DNA of 64,000 nt from an uncultured Lachnospiraceae bacterium (GCA_944381635.1 CALWLY010000013.1:26820-90819); one strand, 5' to 3'. Positions 1 to 8,986 are shown, counted from the first letter of the stretch. The notes: generated from the sequence alone by a model not told the origin. Numbers and translations: made by a program.

Positions 1-1
1 G

Positions 2-166
2 ATCACCCTTGGCGAGGATGAATATTTTGTCCTGGGAGATAATCGGAATAACAGTTCTGACAGCAGAGATCCAAGTGTCGGGGTGATTCACAGGGACAAA
101 ATTGTGGGAAAGGCCTTCATCCGTATATGGCCATTGTCCAGATTCGGAATTCTGAAGCATCAGTAG
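2..166 (+). CDS. lepB: Signal peptidase I, 3' end only
   Basis: The window opens inside a reading frame that ends at a TAG at 164-166. The visible 54 residues include [16 protein letters not shown], which matches the conserved box E region (GDNR..SxDSR) of type I signal peptidases. These are membrane-anchored enzymes that cleave signal peptides from exported proteins using a Ser/Lys dyad. The catalytic Ser and Lys lie upstream of the window and cannot be checked. A lepB-rnhB-yraN order is common in Firmicutes and fits the next genes. The assignment rests on the box E motif and context. Confidence 0.85.
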   Translation: MTLGEDEYFVLGDNRNNSSDSRDPSVGVIHRDKIVGKAFIRIWPLSRFGILKHQ

Positions 167-207
167 CGTCGGTGCACAGGGGCGTATTGTCCCCCTGTAC
201 ACTGACG
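167..207 (+). other. Intercistronic hairpin between lepB and rnhB
   Basis: Immediately after the lepB stop, two 16-nt arms (167-182 and about 191-207) pair almost perfectly, with one G-U and one C-A position, around a short loop. No T-run follows, so it is not a typical intrinsic terminator. It may stabilise or separate the lepB and rnhB parts of a shared transcript. Confidence 0.5.
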
Positions 208-264
208 TTGGCATCCGGGTATGCGGGGAAACGCTGCGGATGCCTGTAAGACGAAGGAGAGAGC

Positions 265-1029
265 ATGGCAGAAAAGATTCAGGAGATAAAAGCACAGTTT
301 GCGGCGGCATCCTTTCAGGAGCTTCCTGCATTGCTGGAAAAATACCGTGAGGATACAAGAAGCGGTGTGGTAAACGAAAGAAAAAAAGCGGAAAAGAAGC
401 TGCAGGCACTGGAAAAGGAAATTGCCCGCACAGAGGAAATGAAACGTTTTGAGAAGGAATATGAGGCATACGGCTATGTGTGCGGCATTGACGAGGTGGG
501 CAGAGGCCCTCTGGCAGGTCCGGTAGTAGCCGGAGCGGTAATTCTTCCGAGAGACTGTTCCATTTTATATCTGAATGACTCCAAGAAGCTTACAGTCAAA
601 AAAAGAGAAGAACTGTATGATGTGATCATGGAACAGGCAGTGGCAGTGGGACTTGGCTATTCCACTCCGGAAAGAATTGACGAGATCAATATACTGCAGG
701 CTACCTATGAAGCAATGCGAGGGGCCATCGGAGAGCTGTCCGTTGTGCCGGATGTTCTTTTAAATGATGCGGTTACCATACCGGAGGTTGCCATCAGACA
801 GGTTCCGCTTATCAAGGGAGACGCCAGAAGCATTTCCATTGCCGCGGCAAGCATTGTGGCAAAAGTCACCAGGGACAGATTGATGGAGCAGTATGAAGAA
901 GTTTTTCCGGGTTACGGTTTTGCCTCCAACAAAGGCTATGGCTCCGCAGAGCATATCGCGGCGCTGAAGGAAAAAGGACCTACGCCGATACACAGAAGAA
1001 GCTTTATCGGCCACTTTGTGGACATTTAA
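265..1029 (+). CDS. rnhB: Ribonuclease HII
   Basis: RNase HII cleaves the RNA strand of RNA-DNA hybrids and removes misincorporated ribonucleotides from DNA in the cytoplasm. The signature GIDEVGRGPLAGP places the metal-binding Asp76 and Glu77, and KGDARSISIAAASIVAKVTR is the second conserved block. The 254-residue length, with about 70 residues of charged helix before the catalytic domain, is usual for Firmicutes RnhB. The ATG follows GAAGGAGAGAGC, a good ribosome binding site. It lies between lepB and yraN, probably in one transcript. Confidence 0.96.
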   Translation: MAEKIQEIKAQFAAASFQELPALLEKYREDTRSGVVNERKKAEKKLQALEKEIARTEEMKRFEKEYEAYGYVCGIDEVGRGPLAGPVVAGAVILPRDCSILYLNDSKKLTVKKREELYDVIMEQAVAVGLGYSTPERIDEINILQATYEAMRGAIGELSVVPDVLLNDAVTIPEVAIRQVPLIKGDARSISIAAASIVAKVTRDRLMEQYEEVFPGYGFASNKGYGSAEHIAALKEKGPTPIHRRSFIGHFVDI

Positions 1030-1128
1030 AAGGACAGCGAGGGCGTGAAATCGCCGGAAGCTGCAGGAAAAAACGCATAGAAAACAGGCAGAAAACTGTT
1101 TGCGGGGATTTGCAGGGAATTGAGGGGA

Positions 1129-1500
1129 ATGGAGAAAAACAGAAGGAAACTGGGGGAAGGTTATGAGGAGGCTGTCTGCAGCTATTTGAGGCAGCAGGGC
1201 GTACGCATAACGGAAAGGAATTACAGGTGCAGTCAGGGGGAAGTGGATATCATCGGCTTCCATCGGGACTGCCTTGTTTTTATCGAAGTAAAATACCGGT
1301 CAGGGCCGGATTACGGAAATGCGCAGGAGGCCGTGGATGGAAGAAAGCAGAGAAAAATCTGCAAAACAGCGGATTGGTATTTGTACCGACATGGATTGGC
1401 GGGACAAGTGCAGGTACGCTTTGATGTGGTGGCGGTAAACGGAGAGAGTATCTGCTGGTATCCCAACGCCTTTCCTTATCAGGGAAAATGCGCCTGGTAG
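1129..1500 (+). CDS. yraN: YraN family (UPF0102) nuclease-like protein
   Basis: A 123-residue protein with the YraN/UPF0102 pattern GEVDIIG followed by VFIEVKYR. In this restriction-endonuclease-like fold these supply the putative metal ligands Asp40, Glu53 and Lys55. The cellular role of the family is not established; a nuclease function in DNA repair or recombination is inferred from the fold. The ATG at 1129 is chosen, with AGGGAA about 10 nt upstream; an in-frame TTG at 1120 is the alternative. rnhB-yraN adjacency is common in Firmicutes. Confidence 0.9.
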   Translation: MEKNRRKLGEGYEEAVCSYLRQQGVRITERNYRCSQGEVDIIGFHRDCLVFIEVKYRSGPDYGNAQEAVDGRKQRKICKTADWYLYRHGLAGQVQVRFDVVAVNGESICWYPNAFPYQGKCAW

Positions 1501-1574
1501 GGAAGAAAAAAGAAATTTTGCCCTGCAGGATTTAACGGAAAAGACAGTTGATTAAGTGGAAAAGAGGGATGAGG

Positions 1575-2477
1575 ATGGAGTATAAAAACGGAGAGTACAC
1601 GCACATACTGCGTAAGGAAAATAATACAAACGTTCCGGTACAGAGAAGACAGGGAGAGGCAGAGTATCTGATTTTTCCCATGCTGGAGGACACCGGTTTC
1701 GTGTCTCATTTGATAACTACCAGGCTGGGAGGCGTCAGTGAAGGATATCTGGCGTCCATGAACGTAAGCTTTACAAGAGGGGACAAAAGGGAGGCTGTGG
1801 AGGAAAACTACCGCAGAATTTCCAAAATTCTGAAAAACAGTCCGGAAAATTTTGTTTTCACAGACCAGACCCATACCTCCAACATTCGGACGGTAAACGC
1901 TGAAGATGCGGGAAAAGGACTGGTCAGACCTAAGGATTACACAGATGTGGACGGACTGGTGACAAATGTAAAAGGGCTTGTGCTGTCTGCCTTTTTTGCA
2001 GACTGTGTGCCCCTTTTGTTTCTGGATCCGGTGCATCAGGCAATCGGTCTGTCCCATTCCGGCTGGAGGGGTACTGTCGCTGAAATCGGAAGAAAAACCG
2101 TGGAAGAAATGAAACGGCAGTATGGCAGCCGCCCGGAGGATATTCTGGCAGCCATAGGTCCGTCTATCTGCCAGGACTGCTACGAGGTCAGCCAGGATGT
2201 GGTGGATGCGGTAAGAGAATGTTTTTCACAGGAACATCTGAAAACTGTTTTCGGCGAAAACACACTCTCTTATTTATATGAGGATAAGGGAAACGACAAA
2301 TATCAGCTGAATCTGTGGAAAGTAAATGAGGCAATTCTGTTAGGGGCAGGCATTCTGCCTGAGCATATTTCCGTGACAGATATCTGTACCTGCTGCAACC
2401 CGGACTATCTTTTTTCCCATAGAGCCAGCCATGGAAAGCGGGGAAATATCGGAGCTTTTATCAGCCTTAATTTTTAA
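1575..2477 (+). CDS. pgeF: PgeF/YfiH-type multicopper-like enzyme (peptidoglycan editing factor)
   Basis: Member of the YfiH/PgeF family, long called polyphenol oxidase or laccase-domain protein. Members have been reported as purine nucleoside phosphorylase/adenosine deaminase-type enzymes, and E. coli YfiH removes wrong amino acids from peptidoglycan precursors. The active-site pattern is visible: Cys144 in ADCVPLLF and His161 in HSGWRGT, with the C-terminal CTCCNPDYLFSHR block. About 300 residues, normal for the family. ATG 1575 is preferred because AGAGGG ends 6 nt before it; TTG 1548 and ATG 1569 are in frame but worse placed. Confidence 0.9.
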   Translation: MEYKNGEYTHILRKENNTNVPVQRRQGEAEYLIFPMLEDTGFVSHLITTRLGGVSEGYLASMNVSFTRGDKREAVEENYRRISKILKNSPENFVFTDQTHTSNIRTVNAEDAGKGLVRPKDYTDVDGLVTNVKGLVLSAFFADCVPLLFLDPVHQAIGLSHSGWRGTVAEIGRKTVEEMKRQYGSRPEDILAAIGPSICQDCYEVSQDVVDAVRECFSQEHLKTVFGENTLSYLYEDKGNDKYQLNLWKVNEAILLGAGILPEHISVTDICTCCNPDYLFSHRASHGKRGNIGAFISLNF

Positions 2478-2525
2478 AGAATGCAGGAATCTGAACGTAG
2501 GGTGAATTAAGAAAAAAATAAGGAA

Positions 2526-2553
2526 TTGGACAGTGCAAATTAAACTTTATATG
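2526..2553 (+). promoter_or_regulatory. Candidate promoter for the two-component operon
   Basis: TTGGAC (2526-2531) and TATATG (2548-2553) are 16 bp apart upstream of the response regulator. A second -10-like TATAAT lies at 2560-2565 without a good -35 partner. Confidence 0.45.
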
Positions 2554-2610
2554 TTTTACTATAATTCAGGATATTAGGGCCGCGGGGCTTTGGAAAGGAA
2601 TGAAATTGAC

Positions 2611-3306
2611 ATGACAAATATTTTAGTCTGTGATGATGATAGAGAAATTGTAGAAGCGATAGAAATTTATCTTGTTCAGGAAGGATACCATGTGGTAAAG
2701 GCCTATGACGGAGAGCAGGCCATTGCCGCTTTGAAAAACAACGATATTCAGCTGATGATCATTGATGTGATGATGCCCAAACTGGACGGAATTCATGCCA
2801 CTTTAAAAATCAGAGAATACAGCAGTATACCGATCATTATCTTGTCTGCAAAATCCGAAGATGCAGATAAGATTCTGGGACTGAACATCGGGGCGGACGA
2901 TTACGTGACCAAGCCCTTCAATCCGCTGGAACTGGTGGCCAGAGTGAAATCTCAGCTGCGCCGCTACACAAAGCTTGGAAACCTGAATTCGGAAAACAAT
3001 GCCCTTTACCGTGCGGGAGAGCTGGTTATCAATGACGACACGAAGGAAGTGACCGTGGAAGGAGAGCCTGTGCGCCTGACGCCGATTGAATACAATATTT
3101 TGCTGCTTCTTGTAAAGAATCAGGGGCGTGTTTTTTCCATTGATCAGATTTACGAAAGCATCTGGGAAGAGGAAGCAATCGGAGCGGACAACACAGTGGC
3201 AGTGCATATCAGACATATACGTGAAAAGATAGAAATCAATCCCAAGGAGCCAAGATATCTGAAGGTAGTCTGGGGAGTTGGCTATAAGATTGAAAAACAG
3301 TCCTGA
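2611..3306 (+). CDS. OmpR/PhoB-type response regulator
   Basis: DNA-binding response regulator of about 231 residues. The receiver domain (about 3-115) has the acidic pair DDD at 8-10, the phosphoacceptor Asp52 in MIIDVMMPKLDG, and the conserved Lys in TKPFNP. A winged-helix domain follows and ends in VVWGVGYKIE, as in the OmpR/PhoB/VanR group. ATG 2611 is chosen because GGAAAGGAA lies about 10 nt upstream; a TTG at 2590 would add seven residues. It is followed 78 nt later by its histidine kinase, so the two form a pair. The signal is unknown; the kinase architecture points to the cell envelope. Confidence 0.93.
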   Translation: MTNILVCDDDREIVEAIEIYLVQEGYHVVKAYDGEQAIAALKNNDIQLMIIDVMMPKLDGIHATLKIREYSSIPIIILSAKSEDADKILGLNIGADDYVTKPFNPLELVARVKSQLRRYTKLGNLNSENNALYRAGELVINDDTKEVTVEGEPVRLTPIEYNILLLLVKNQGRVFSIDQIYESIWEEEAIGADNTVAVHIRHIREKIEINPKEPRYLKVVWGVGYKIEKQS

Positions 3307-3384
3307 AACAGATTTTAAGGTAAAAATCAGGACAGAAAGCGGGGGAATCCCCTGACAATTTCAAGGAAAGGAACCGGTTGGCAG

Positions 3385-6003
3385 ATGAAAAAGAAAGTGG
3401 TAATAAACAGAGGGAACAGAAGTCTGTATATGTTTATCAGAAGGCTGGCGGCAGCCATTTCCTTTGGAATTGTTGTATTTATTATCTGCAATTCTTCTAT
3501 CACAATAAAAGGAACCAGGGAAACCTATCAGTATCAGATAGGGCCGTTTGATGAAAAAGATATCTATGAGAAATCGGAGATATTCAACGATATTTTGAGA
3601 AGAGACATTCTGGACATTACCAGAATGGCGGTAATCAAAAGCCAGATGGAGACAAACGGAAGTTATAATGGGCAAAAGAGAATCGACGTAGTGGAATTCG
3701 CCCACAGACAGGAAGATCTTCCGGAAGAACAAAGCGGAGCAGAATTTCTGCTGGATGATCTGATCAAATGGGGAAATTACGGCTTCACCGAGGAAACTGT
3801 TTACGGTACGGAAGCGGAATTGAATGCTTATTTCCAGAAAGGAAGCAGCAGTTTATCTACTTATGTCAATAATGAACTCTCGGAGGATGCCTGGAGAACG
3901 CAGAGCTCTGTACAGCGTTCTTCTCTTCAGAACATTCTGGATTCCAGACAGGAAGAAACACTGAGCATGAAAATCATCAATGAAATGCCCTCTTCTCTGG
4001 AAGAATACCGGAACAGAATGGAGGCTCTGGGAGAGGTAGTGGATGAATCTGAAATTATTTCTCTGAATGTTCTGGTGCCAAGATATTTGTCTGCAGACGG
4101 AACAGACCTGGCAGAGTATGCTTCCAGTGCACAGAAATACGTGGAGCTGCGGAAGTGTCTGGAAATTGCTTCCGAAGAACTTTTTTCAAACTTCCAGGAA
4201 TATTCGGAGTTTAAAAATCTTTATGCGGACGGAAAAACAAATATCCGCTACTGCTATCGTATGAATGTGGATGGAAATATCGAATATTTTACCAACATGG
4301 AAGGAAATTTCAGCGACAAAGACTTAGATGAAATCACAGCTCTGTTTAAAGAATACGGCAGCTATATTGTGTACAATGCGGACAGGGCAGAGATGGACAC
4401 CAATACGCTGATCAGTGTTGACAATATCCGGGAAGCCCTTACTTACTATCAGTATGCCTACGGCGACAATACTATGATATGGATCGCTGTAGACACCGAA
4501 TATCCGGTGGCAGACAGTCTCCGGACAGGAAGAGATGCCTTTAACAGGATTATGCCCTACTACTGGCTGTTAGTATCTGCGGCAGTTGTGGCCGGTCTTT
4601 TTTCACTGTTTCTGTTTTCGATTCTCACAAAATTTGAGGGAAGAGTGGAAGACGAGAGCGAGAGAGGATTTCATATTGCCATGCGCAAAGGAGACAAATT
4701 CCCTACAGAACCGTTTTTCCTGAGCGCAGCTGTGGTATTGGGCGTGCTGGGCGGAGCCGTTTACGGATGGAATCGTCTGTTCCATGACTCTTATCGTGTG
4801 ATTCCCAACAACGAAATATGGCTTCCTGTCATTGCCGGGGCTGTTTTGTTTTTATTTGACTATGTGATTATGAGTTTTTATTTTGGTCTGGTTCGCCGGA
4901 TAAAGGGCAGGACACTCTGGAAAAATTCTCTTTCTTTCATTGCCGTAAAGAAAATTCGTGAGTGGATCTGGATGATTTATGATAACAGCCGTACGGTTAC
5001 CAGAGCTGTCATACCATTCCTTTTCCTGATGGCGGTAAATCTGATTCTGGGAAGTACCAATGCGGCAGGAATTATTATTGCAGCGCTTATTGATATGGCA
5101 GCGGTTATTCTGCTGTTTCGGGAACGAAGAGCATTGGAAAAAATTGTAGAGGGAATTCAGAACATCCGGGGAGGAGATTTAAACTACAAAATTTCTCTGG
5201 AAAATATGCATGGGGAAAACCGTATCCTTGCGGAAGCTGTAAACGGAATCGGAGATGGCATCAAAAGTGCTGTGGATACCAGCATGAAGGATGAAAAGCT
5301 GAAGGCGGATCTGATTACCAATGTCTCCCACGACATTAAAACCCCGCTCACTTCCATCATCAACTTTGTCAATCTATTAAAGCGAGAGAAGATAGAAGAT
5401 GAGAGAATCAAAGGGTATATTGCAGTTCTGGATTCAAAATCACAGAGACTTAAGCAGTTGACAGACGACCTTGTGGAAGCTTCCAAAATTACATCCGGAA
5501 ATATTTCCCTTCACATGGAGCGTATCAATTTCGGCGAGCTGATCAATCAGACCACAGGAGAATTTTCCGATAAACTGAAAGAAAAGTGTCTGCAGGTCAT
5601 CTTTAAAAAACCGGAAAAAACAGTGTATATCGAGGCGGACAGCCGCAGAATCTGGCGTGTGGTGGAAAATCTGTTCAGCAATGTCTACAAATATGCGCTG
5701 GAAGGCACAAGAGTCTATATGGACATCAAGATTATCGAAAAAAATGACAGACAGTATGCAGTTTTTTCCATGAAAAACATTTCTGCACAGGCGCTGAACA
5801 TTCCGGCCGAGGAACTGACAGAACGTTTTATCCGGGGAGATGTTTCCAGAAGTACGGAAGGAAGCGGTCTTGGGCTGTCGATTGCCCGCAGCCTGACAGA
5901 AATTCAGAACGGAAAGTTTGAGATCTATCTGGATGGCGACCTGTTTAAAGTATTGTTGACTTTCCCGGTCTATGAAGAAAAGGAAACACTGGAGGAAATC
6001 TGA
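3385..6003 (+). CDS. Large membrane sensor histidine kinase
   Basis: An 872-residue sensor kinase. Residues about 12-32 form the first membrane segment, and about 33-390 form a large extracellular sensor region without a recognised domain. Four or more further hydrophobic segments follow (about 391-416, 440-460, 475-500, 535-575). A HAMP-like stretch (IRGGDLNYKI) leads to the dimerisation helix NVSHDIKTPLTS, with the phosphoacceptor near His649. The ATPase domain shows the N box (RRIWRVVENLFSNVYKYA) and the G box GSGLGLSIARSL. Several membrane helices after the sensor domain is more than the usual two-helix layout. Partner: the regulator just upstream. Confidence 0.92.
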   Translation: MKKKVVINRGNRSLYMFIRRLAAAISFGIVVFIICNSSITIKGTRETYQYQIGPFDEKDIYEKSEIFNDILRRDILDITRMAVIKSQMETNGSYNGQKRIDVVEFAHRQEDLPEEQSGAEFLLDDLIKWGNYGFTEETVYGTEAELNAYFQKGSSSLSTYVNNELSEDAWRTQSSVQRSSLQNILDSRQEETLSMKIINEMPSSLEEYRNRMEALGEVVDESEIISLNVLVPRYLSADGTDLAEYASSAQKYVELRKCLEIASEELFSNFQEYSEFKNLYADGKTNIRYCYRMNVDGNIEYFTNMEGNFSDKDLDEITALFKEYGSYIVYNADRAEMDTNTLISVDNIREALTYYQYAYGDNTMIWIAVDTEYPVADSLRTGRDAFNRIMPYYWLLVSAAVVAGLFSLFLFSILTKFEGRVEDESERGFHIAMRKGDKFPTEPFFLSAAVVLGVLGGAVYGWNRLFHDSYRVIPNNEIWLPVIAGAVLFLFDYVIMSFYFGLVRRIKGRTLWKNSLSFIAVKKIREWIWMIYDNSRTVTRAVIPFLFLMAVNLILGSTNAAGIIIAALIDMAAVILLFRERRALEKIVEGIQNIRGGDLNYKISLENMHGENRILAEAVNGIGDGIKSAVDTSMKDEKLKADLITNVSHDIKTPLTSIINFVNLLKREKIEDERIKGYIAVLDSKSQRLKQLTDDLVEASKITSGNISLHMERINFGELINQTTGEFSDKLKEKCLQVIFKKPEKTVYIEADSRRIWRVVENLFSNVYKYALEGTRVYMDIKIIEKNDRQYAVFSMKNISAQALNIPAEELTERFIRGDVSRSTEGSGLGLSIARSLTEIQNGKFEIYLDGDLFKVLLTFPVYEEKETLEEI

Positions 6004-6067
6004 TACTGGGGAATGTGTGGTTTTTACCGGAATTGTATGACGGACTGACCGCGGAAGGGAGATTGGC

Positions 6068-6538
6068 ATGAATATCAGAAGAGCACAGGAAAAAGATATG
6101 GACAGAATTGACGAGCTGCTGACCCAGGTAAATCTGGTGCATCACAAAGGACGTCCGGACCTGTTTCAGTACGGAAAGAGAAAATACACAGACGAACAGT
6201 TAAAAGAGATTATTAACGATGACAAAAGGCCGATCTTTGTTGCAGTGGACGAGCAGGATAAGGTGCTTGGCTATGCTTTCTGCATCTTTCAGCAGTACAT
6301 AAACAGCAACATTATGACGGATATAAAAACTCTTTACATCGATGATCTGTGTGTGGATGAAACCCTTCGCGGACAGCATATCGGCAGGAAACTGTATGAA
6401 GCGGTTTTGAATTTTGCCAGACAGAAACAGTGCTACAATGTGACGCTGAATGTCTGGAGCTGCAACGAAAGTGCTATGAAATTTTATGAGTCCTGCGGAT
6501 TGAAGCCTCAAAAGGTGGGCATGGAAACTATCCTGTGA
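6068..6538 (+). CDS. GNAT family N-acetyltransferase
   Basis: A 156-residue single-domain acetyltransferase of the GNAT superfamily, which transfers the acetyl group of acetyl-CoA to an amine. The acetyl-CoA binding motif A is visible as the strand LYIDDLCVDETLRGQHIG, with R101-G106 as the pyrophosphate loop. The C-terminal motif B appears as NVTLNVWSCNESAMKFYESCG. This second pattern is typical of RimI-like and small-molecule acetyltransferases, but the substrate cannot be named. The start follows GGAAGGGAGATTGGC. It lies 64 nt after the kinase gene in the same direction. Confidence 0.88.
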   Translation: MNIRRAQEKDMDRIDELLTQVNLVHHKGRPDLFQYGKRKYTDEQLKEIINDDKRPIFVAVDEQDKVLGYAFCIFQQYINSNIMTDIKTLYIDDLCVDETLRGQHIGRKLYEAVLNFARQKQCYNVTLNVWSCNESAMKFYESCGLKPQKVGMETIL

Positions 6539-6633
6539 CGGAGAGGCGAGGTTTTACGGAAAATATAAGGCGAAAGCCTGCCAAAGTGGGGGAAATAAAC
6601 CTATCGGTGTCTTTCGCAGAAAGGTAGTTTGTT

Positions 6634-7683
6634 TTGAATAATAAAATCATAAATCCACTGAAAGGGAAACTCTTACCTGCAATTTCGCAGGGAGGGTTTC
6701 ATATGGAGGAATACTGGATCTGGTGTGGTTCTGTAATAAGAGGAAAAGATGGAACATATCATATGTTTGCATCAGCCTGGCCTAAAGAAATGGGATTCGG
6801 CGCACAATGGCTTTTCAATTCACAAATCGTTCATGCAGTCAGTGAGACTCCGGAGGGCCCATATCGCTTCAAAGAAAGGATTCTTGAAAGAAGAGACAGA
6901 AAATATTTTGACGCGCTCAACCAGCATAATCCCTACATTTTGGAGTGGAACGGAAAATATTATCTGTATTATATCGGAACGACTTATGGCGGGAAGATAC
7001 CGGAAAAAGCTTCTGAAATTGGAGACCAGAGATTTATAGAAGTATGGAACAAAAAGAGGATAGGTGTAGCTGTGTCAGATTCTTTGGATGGACCATGGGA
7101 AAGAAAGGAAAGTCCGATTTTAGAGCCGAGAGGTTGTGATCATTGGGATTGTACGATCACAAGTAATCCCGCCGTGGCTATCTTAGAAGATGGCACTACC
7201 TATATGCTCTATAAATCCAGAAGCGGTGTAGAGGAACCTATGCAGATCGGAGTGGCGAAAGCGTCAACTCCAGAAGGACCTTTTGAGAGGATTTCAGAGA
7301 ACCCGATCTTAAAATTTCCGGATTCCAGATACCAGGTGGAAGATCCATTTTTGTGGTACCAGAACGGAAAATTTCATTTGCTTTTGAAAAATGACTTTAA
7401 AGAAGACTGGGAACATATCACGGAAGAGTGGGGCGCCGGATTATATGCGGAGAGTGAGGACTGTATTCACTGGCAGCTGGCGGAGGAGCCCATTACTTAT
7501 ACAAGAAAAGTAGAGTGGGACAATGGGAAAACAACAGTTCAGGCTAATCTGGAAAGGCCGTTTCTTTTGCGGGATGAAAAAGGATGCCCGGAATATTTGT
7601 TCTTGGCCACAGGCGACGGCAGCAGACCGTATGGCTTTGAACATTCCTGGAATATGGTGATTCCTATACGAAATGATAAATAA
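6634..7683 (+). CDS. GH43-like five-bladed beta-propeller glycosidase
   Basis: A 349-residue protein with repeated beta-propeller signatures: GSVIRGKDGTYHMFAS, HNPYILEWNGKYYLYYIGTT, and VEDPFLWYQNGKFHLLLKND, whose Glu236-Asp237 resemble conserved acidic positions. These are typical of the GH43/GH32-like clan and of uncharacterised bacterial relatives often annotated as glycosyl hydrolase family 43. No signal peptide is seen, so it should be cytoplasmic. Start: TTG 6634 with AAAGG about 9 nt upstream keeps the conserved N-terminal blade. ATG 6703 has a stronger Shine-Dalgarno but would delete that blade. Substrate unknown; plausibly a host or plant oligosaccharide. Confidence 0.75.
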   Translation: MNNKIINPLKGKLLPAISQGGFHMEEYWIWCGSVIRGKDGTYHMFASAWPKEMGFGAQWLFNSQIVHAVSETPEGPYRFKERILERRDRKYFDALNQHNPYILEWNGKYYLYYIGTTYGGKIPEKASEIGDQRFIEVWNKKRIGVAVSDSLDGPWERKESPILEPRGCDHWDCTITSNPAVAILEDGTTYMLYKSRSGVEEPMQIGVAKASTPEGPFERISENPILKFPDSRYQVEDPFLWYQNGKFHLLLKNDFKEDWEHITEEWGAGLYAESEDCIHWQLAEEPITYTRKVEWDNGKTTVQANLERPFLLRDEKGCPEYLFLATGDGSRPYGFEHSWNMVIPIRNDK

Positions 7684-7801
7684 GAAGGTTATTTTACCGT
7701 ATTAGTTGTCATTGGGCAAAAATGGCTGATGATTGATTTGGAAGATCAAGAGAGAATGTATGCGGATGTATTTCGGCTGATTGACATTCGGAGAGGATAA
7801 C

Positions 7802-7884
7802 AAATTCGTATTTGGTATCAAGAAATAATGAAAGAAAAGATTTATAATAATATCAAGTCAGATAGGAAGCATTTGGCTTGATAT
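7802..7884 (+). repeat. 83-bp direct repeat, copy 1 (contains a terminator)
   Basis: This 83-bp stretch recurs at 9577-9659 with five substitutions, and the two copies bracket the AraC-GyrB gene and the DUF6440 gene. The 3' part of each copy is a stem-loop. No coding function is evident. Confidence 0.85.
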
Positions 7885-7890
7885 TTTTTT
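7850..7890 (+). terminator. Intrinsic terminator inside direct repeat 1
   Basis: A 14-bp stem (7850-7863 with 7871-7884, two G-U pairs) with a 7-nt loop is followed by six T's. It would end the transcript of the GH43-like gene, whose stop lies 170 nt upstream. Confidence 0.75.
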
Positions 7891-7927
7891 ATAGGATAGG
7901 AAATCTTGTTTCCTATCCTATAAAAAA
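7885..7927. repeat. Palindrome with 19-nt arms (P1)
   Basis: Arms 7885-7903 and 7909-7927 are perfectly complementary around a 5-nt loop. Each begins or ends with six T or A residues, so it can act as an intrinsic terminator in both directions. A palindrome with the same frame but a different core lies at 9176-9218. Confidence 0.85.
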
Positions 7928-7930
7928 CAA

Positions 7931-8014
7931 TAAATCGCACTTCGCGCTCAAGGAAAATGGTTGCTGACGCAACCGCGCTTCGGCGCGAGTGTGCGCCAGG
8001 ACGCACACTTTTTA
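7931..8014 (-). repeat. 84-bp multi-hairpin repeat, copy A (inverted)
   Basis: Read on the minus strand, this matches the 84-bp elements at 9079-9162 and 27919-28002 in length and layout. It contains three consecutive stem-loops: one with arms GTGTGCG and CGCACAC, one GC-rich with CGCGC and GCGCG, and one GGTTGC-GTCA-GCAACC. It is the most diverged of the three copies and lies inverted relative to copy B, with the AraC-GyrB gene between them. Confidence 0.8.
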
Positions 8015-8051
8015 CAATTACAGGCTTCCTCTGTAATGAAAGAGGTGTAGA

Positions 8052-8963
8052 ATGAGCAGGGAAATGATAGAAAAGATTTTAGAATACATTGATCAGCATA
8101 TCAATGAAAAAATCAGTTTAAAGGACCTGGCAGCTTTTGCAGGATATAGTCCTTTTTATTTCAGCGCACTGTTTTCCAAGGTTATGGGGGTATCTGTGAC
8201 TACTTATATTCGAATTCGAAAGTTACAGTATTCCTTACTATCTATATTGGAAGGCGAGAAAATTGTTGATATATCGATGAAATATGGATTTGAATCTCAT
8301 GAAGGTTTCACGCGCTCATTTACCAGGTTATTTGGTTCTACGCCTAAAACTACAAGAAAATATTTAACAGCTTACACAGTTCCAACTTATGTTATTCCAA
8401 ATATTTCTCTGGGAAAGGATGATTTTGATATGAAAGTAACTAAAAATTTATTTGAAGATATGCATCAAATTTTATTTGCGTTTTTACAGGAAGCAATTCA
8501 TGAGGCGAAATTAGGATATTGTACGGAAATTAACGTTTATCTTTTGCCGGATAATCAAATCCGAGTGACAGATGATGGACGAGGACTTCCTCTCTCAGAA
8601 CATGATGAAAAGAATCAAGAAGTATTCTCAAAAATCCTTGCAGGACATCCGATTACAAGCTTGGATTATGAAAGAATGGAAGAACTGAATAGTCCTGGCT
8701 TACAGGTGGCTGGGTCACTTTGTGAAAGGTTAAAGGTTGTAGTGTATAAAAATAATAAAATATACAGCCAGGACTATATCCGGGGGATTGCACAGCATGA
8801 AATAGAATGTAAATTACTGAATCACAAGTCAGGCATGGAGATTTTACTATTACCGGATAGAGAAATCTGTGGTGACATAAAATTTTCAAAAACACGGATT
8901 ACACAATGGATGGATGATAATTTGGGAGGATTGACGAATTTGAATGTAAATATTATAGAATAA
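8052..8963 (+). CDS. AraC-family HTH fused to a degenerate GyrB-like ATPase domain
   Basis: A 303-residue protein. Residues about 5-105 are an AraC/XylS double helix-turn-helix (ISLKDLAAFAGYSPFYFSALF, MKYGFESHEGFTRSFTRLFG). Residues about 137-285 resemble the GHKL ATPase domain of DNA gyrase B: AIHEAKLGYCTEI, then VTDDGRGLP (175-180, the adenine-binding DDGRG loop), then KIYSQDY.RG and EILLLPDREI. The gyrase catalytic Glu and Mg-binding Asn positions read Ala and Glu here (AFLQEAI). The GGLHGVG lid is reduced to SPGLQVAG, so ATP hydrolysis is unlikely. It may be a transcription regulator that uses a gyrase-like pocket as a ligand sensor; this role is inference. ATG follows AAAGAGGTGTAG. Confidence 0.82.
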   Translation: MSREMIEKILEYIDQHINEKISLKDLAAFAGYSPFYFSALFSKVMGVSVTTYIRIRKLQYSLLSILEGEKIVDISMKYGFESHEGFTRSFTRLFGSTPKTTRKYLTAYTVPTYVIPNISLGKDDFDMKVTKNLFEDMHQILFAFLQEAIHEAKLGYCTEINVYLLPDNQIRVTDDGRGLPLSEHDEKNQEVFSKILAGHPITSLDYERMEELNSPGLQVAGSLCERLKVVVYKNNKIYSQDYIRGIAQHEIECKLLNHKSGMEILLLPDREICGDIKFSKTRITQWMDDNLGGLTNLNVNIIE

Positions 8964-8986
8964 AAAAAGAATCGTAACGGCTAGTG

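Noticed and set aside
6539..6633. c-di-GMP or other riboswitch before the GH43-like gene
   Set aside because: Some GCGAAAG/CTTTCGC pairing is present, but conserved core bases of the known classes could not be matched.
7684..7799. In-frame continuation after the stop of the GH43-like gene
   Set aside because: About 37 open codons follow, but they match nothing and the protein is already of family length; likely chance.
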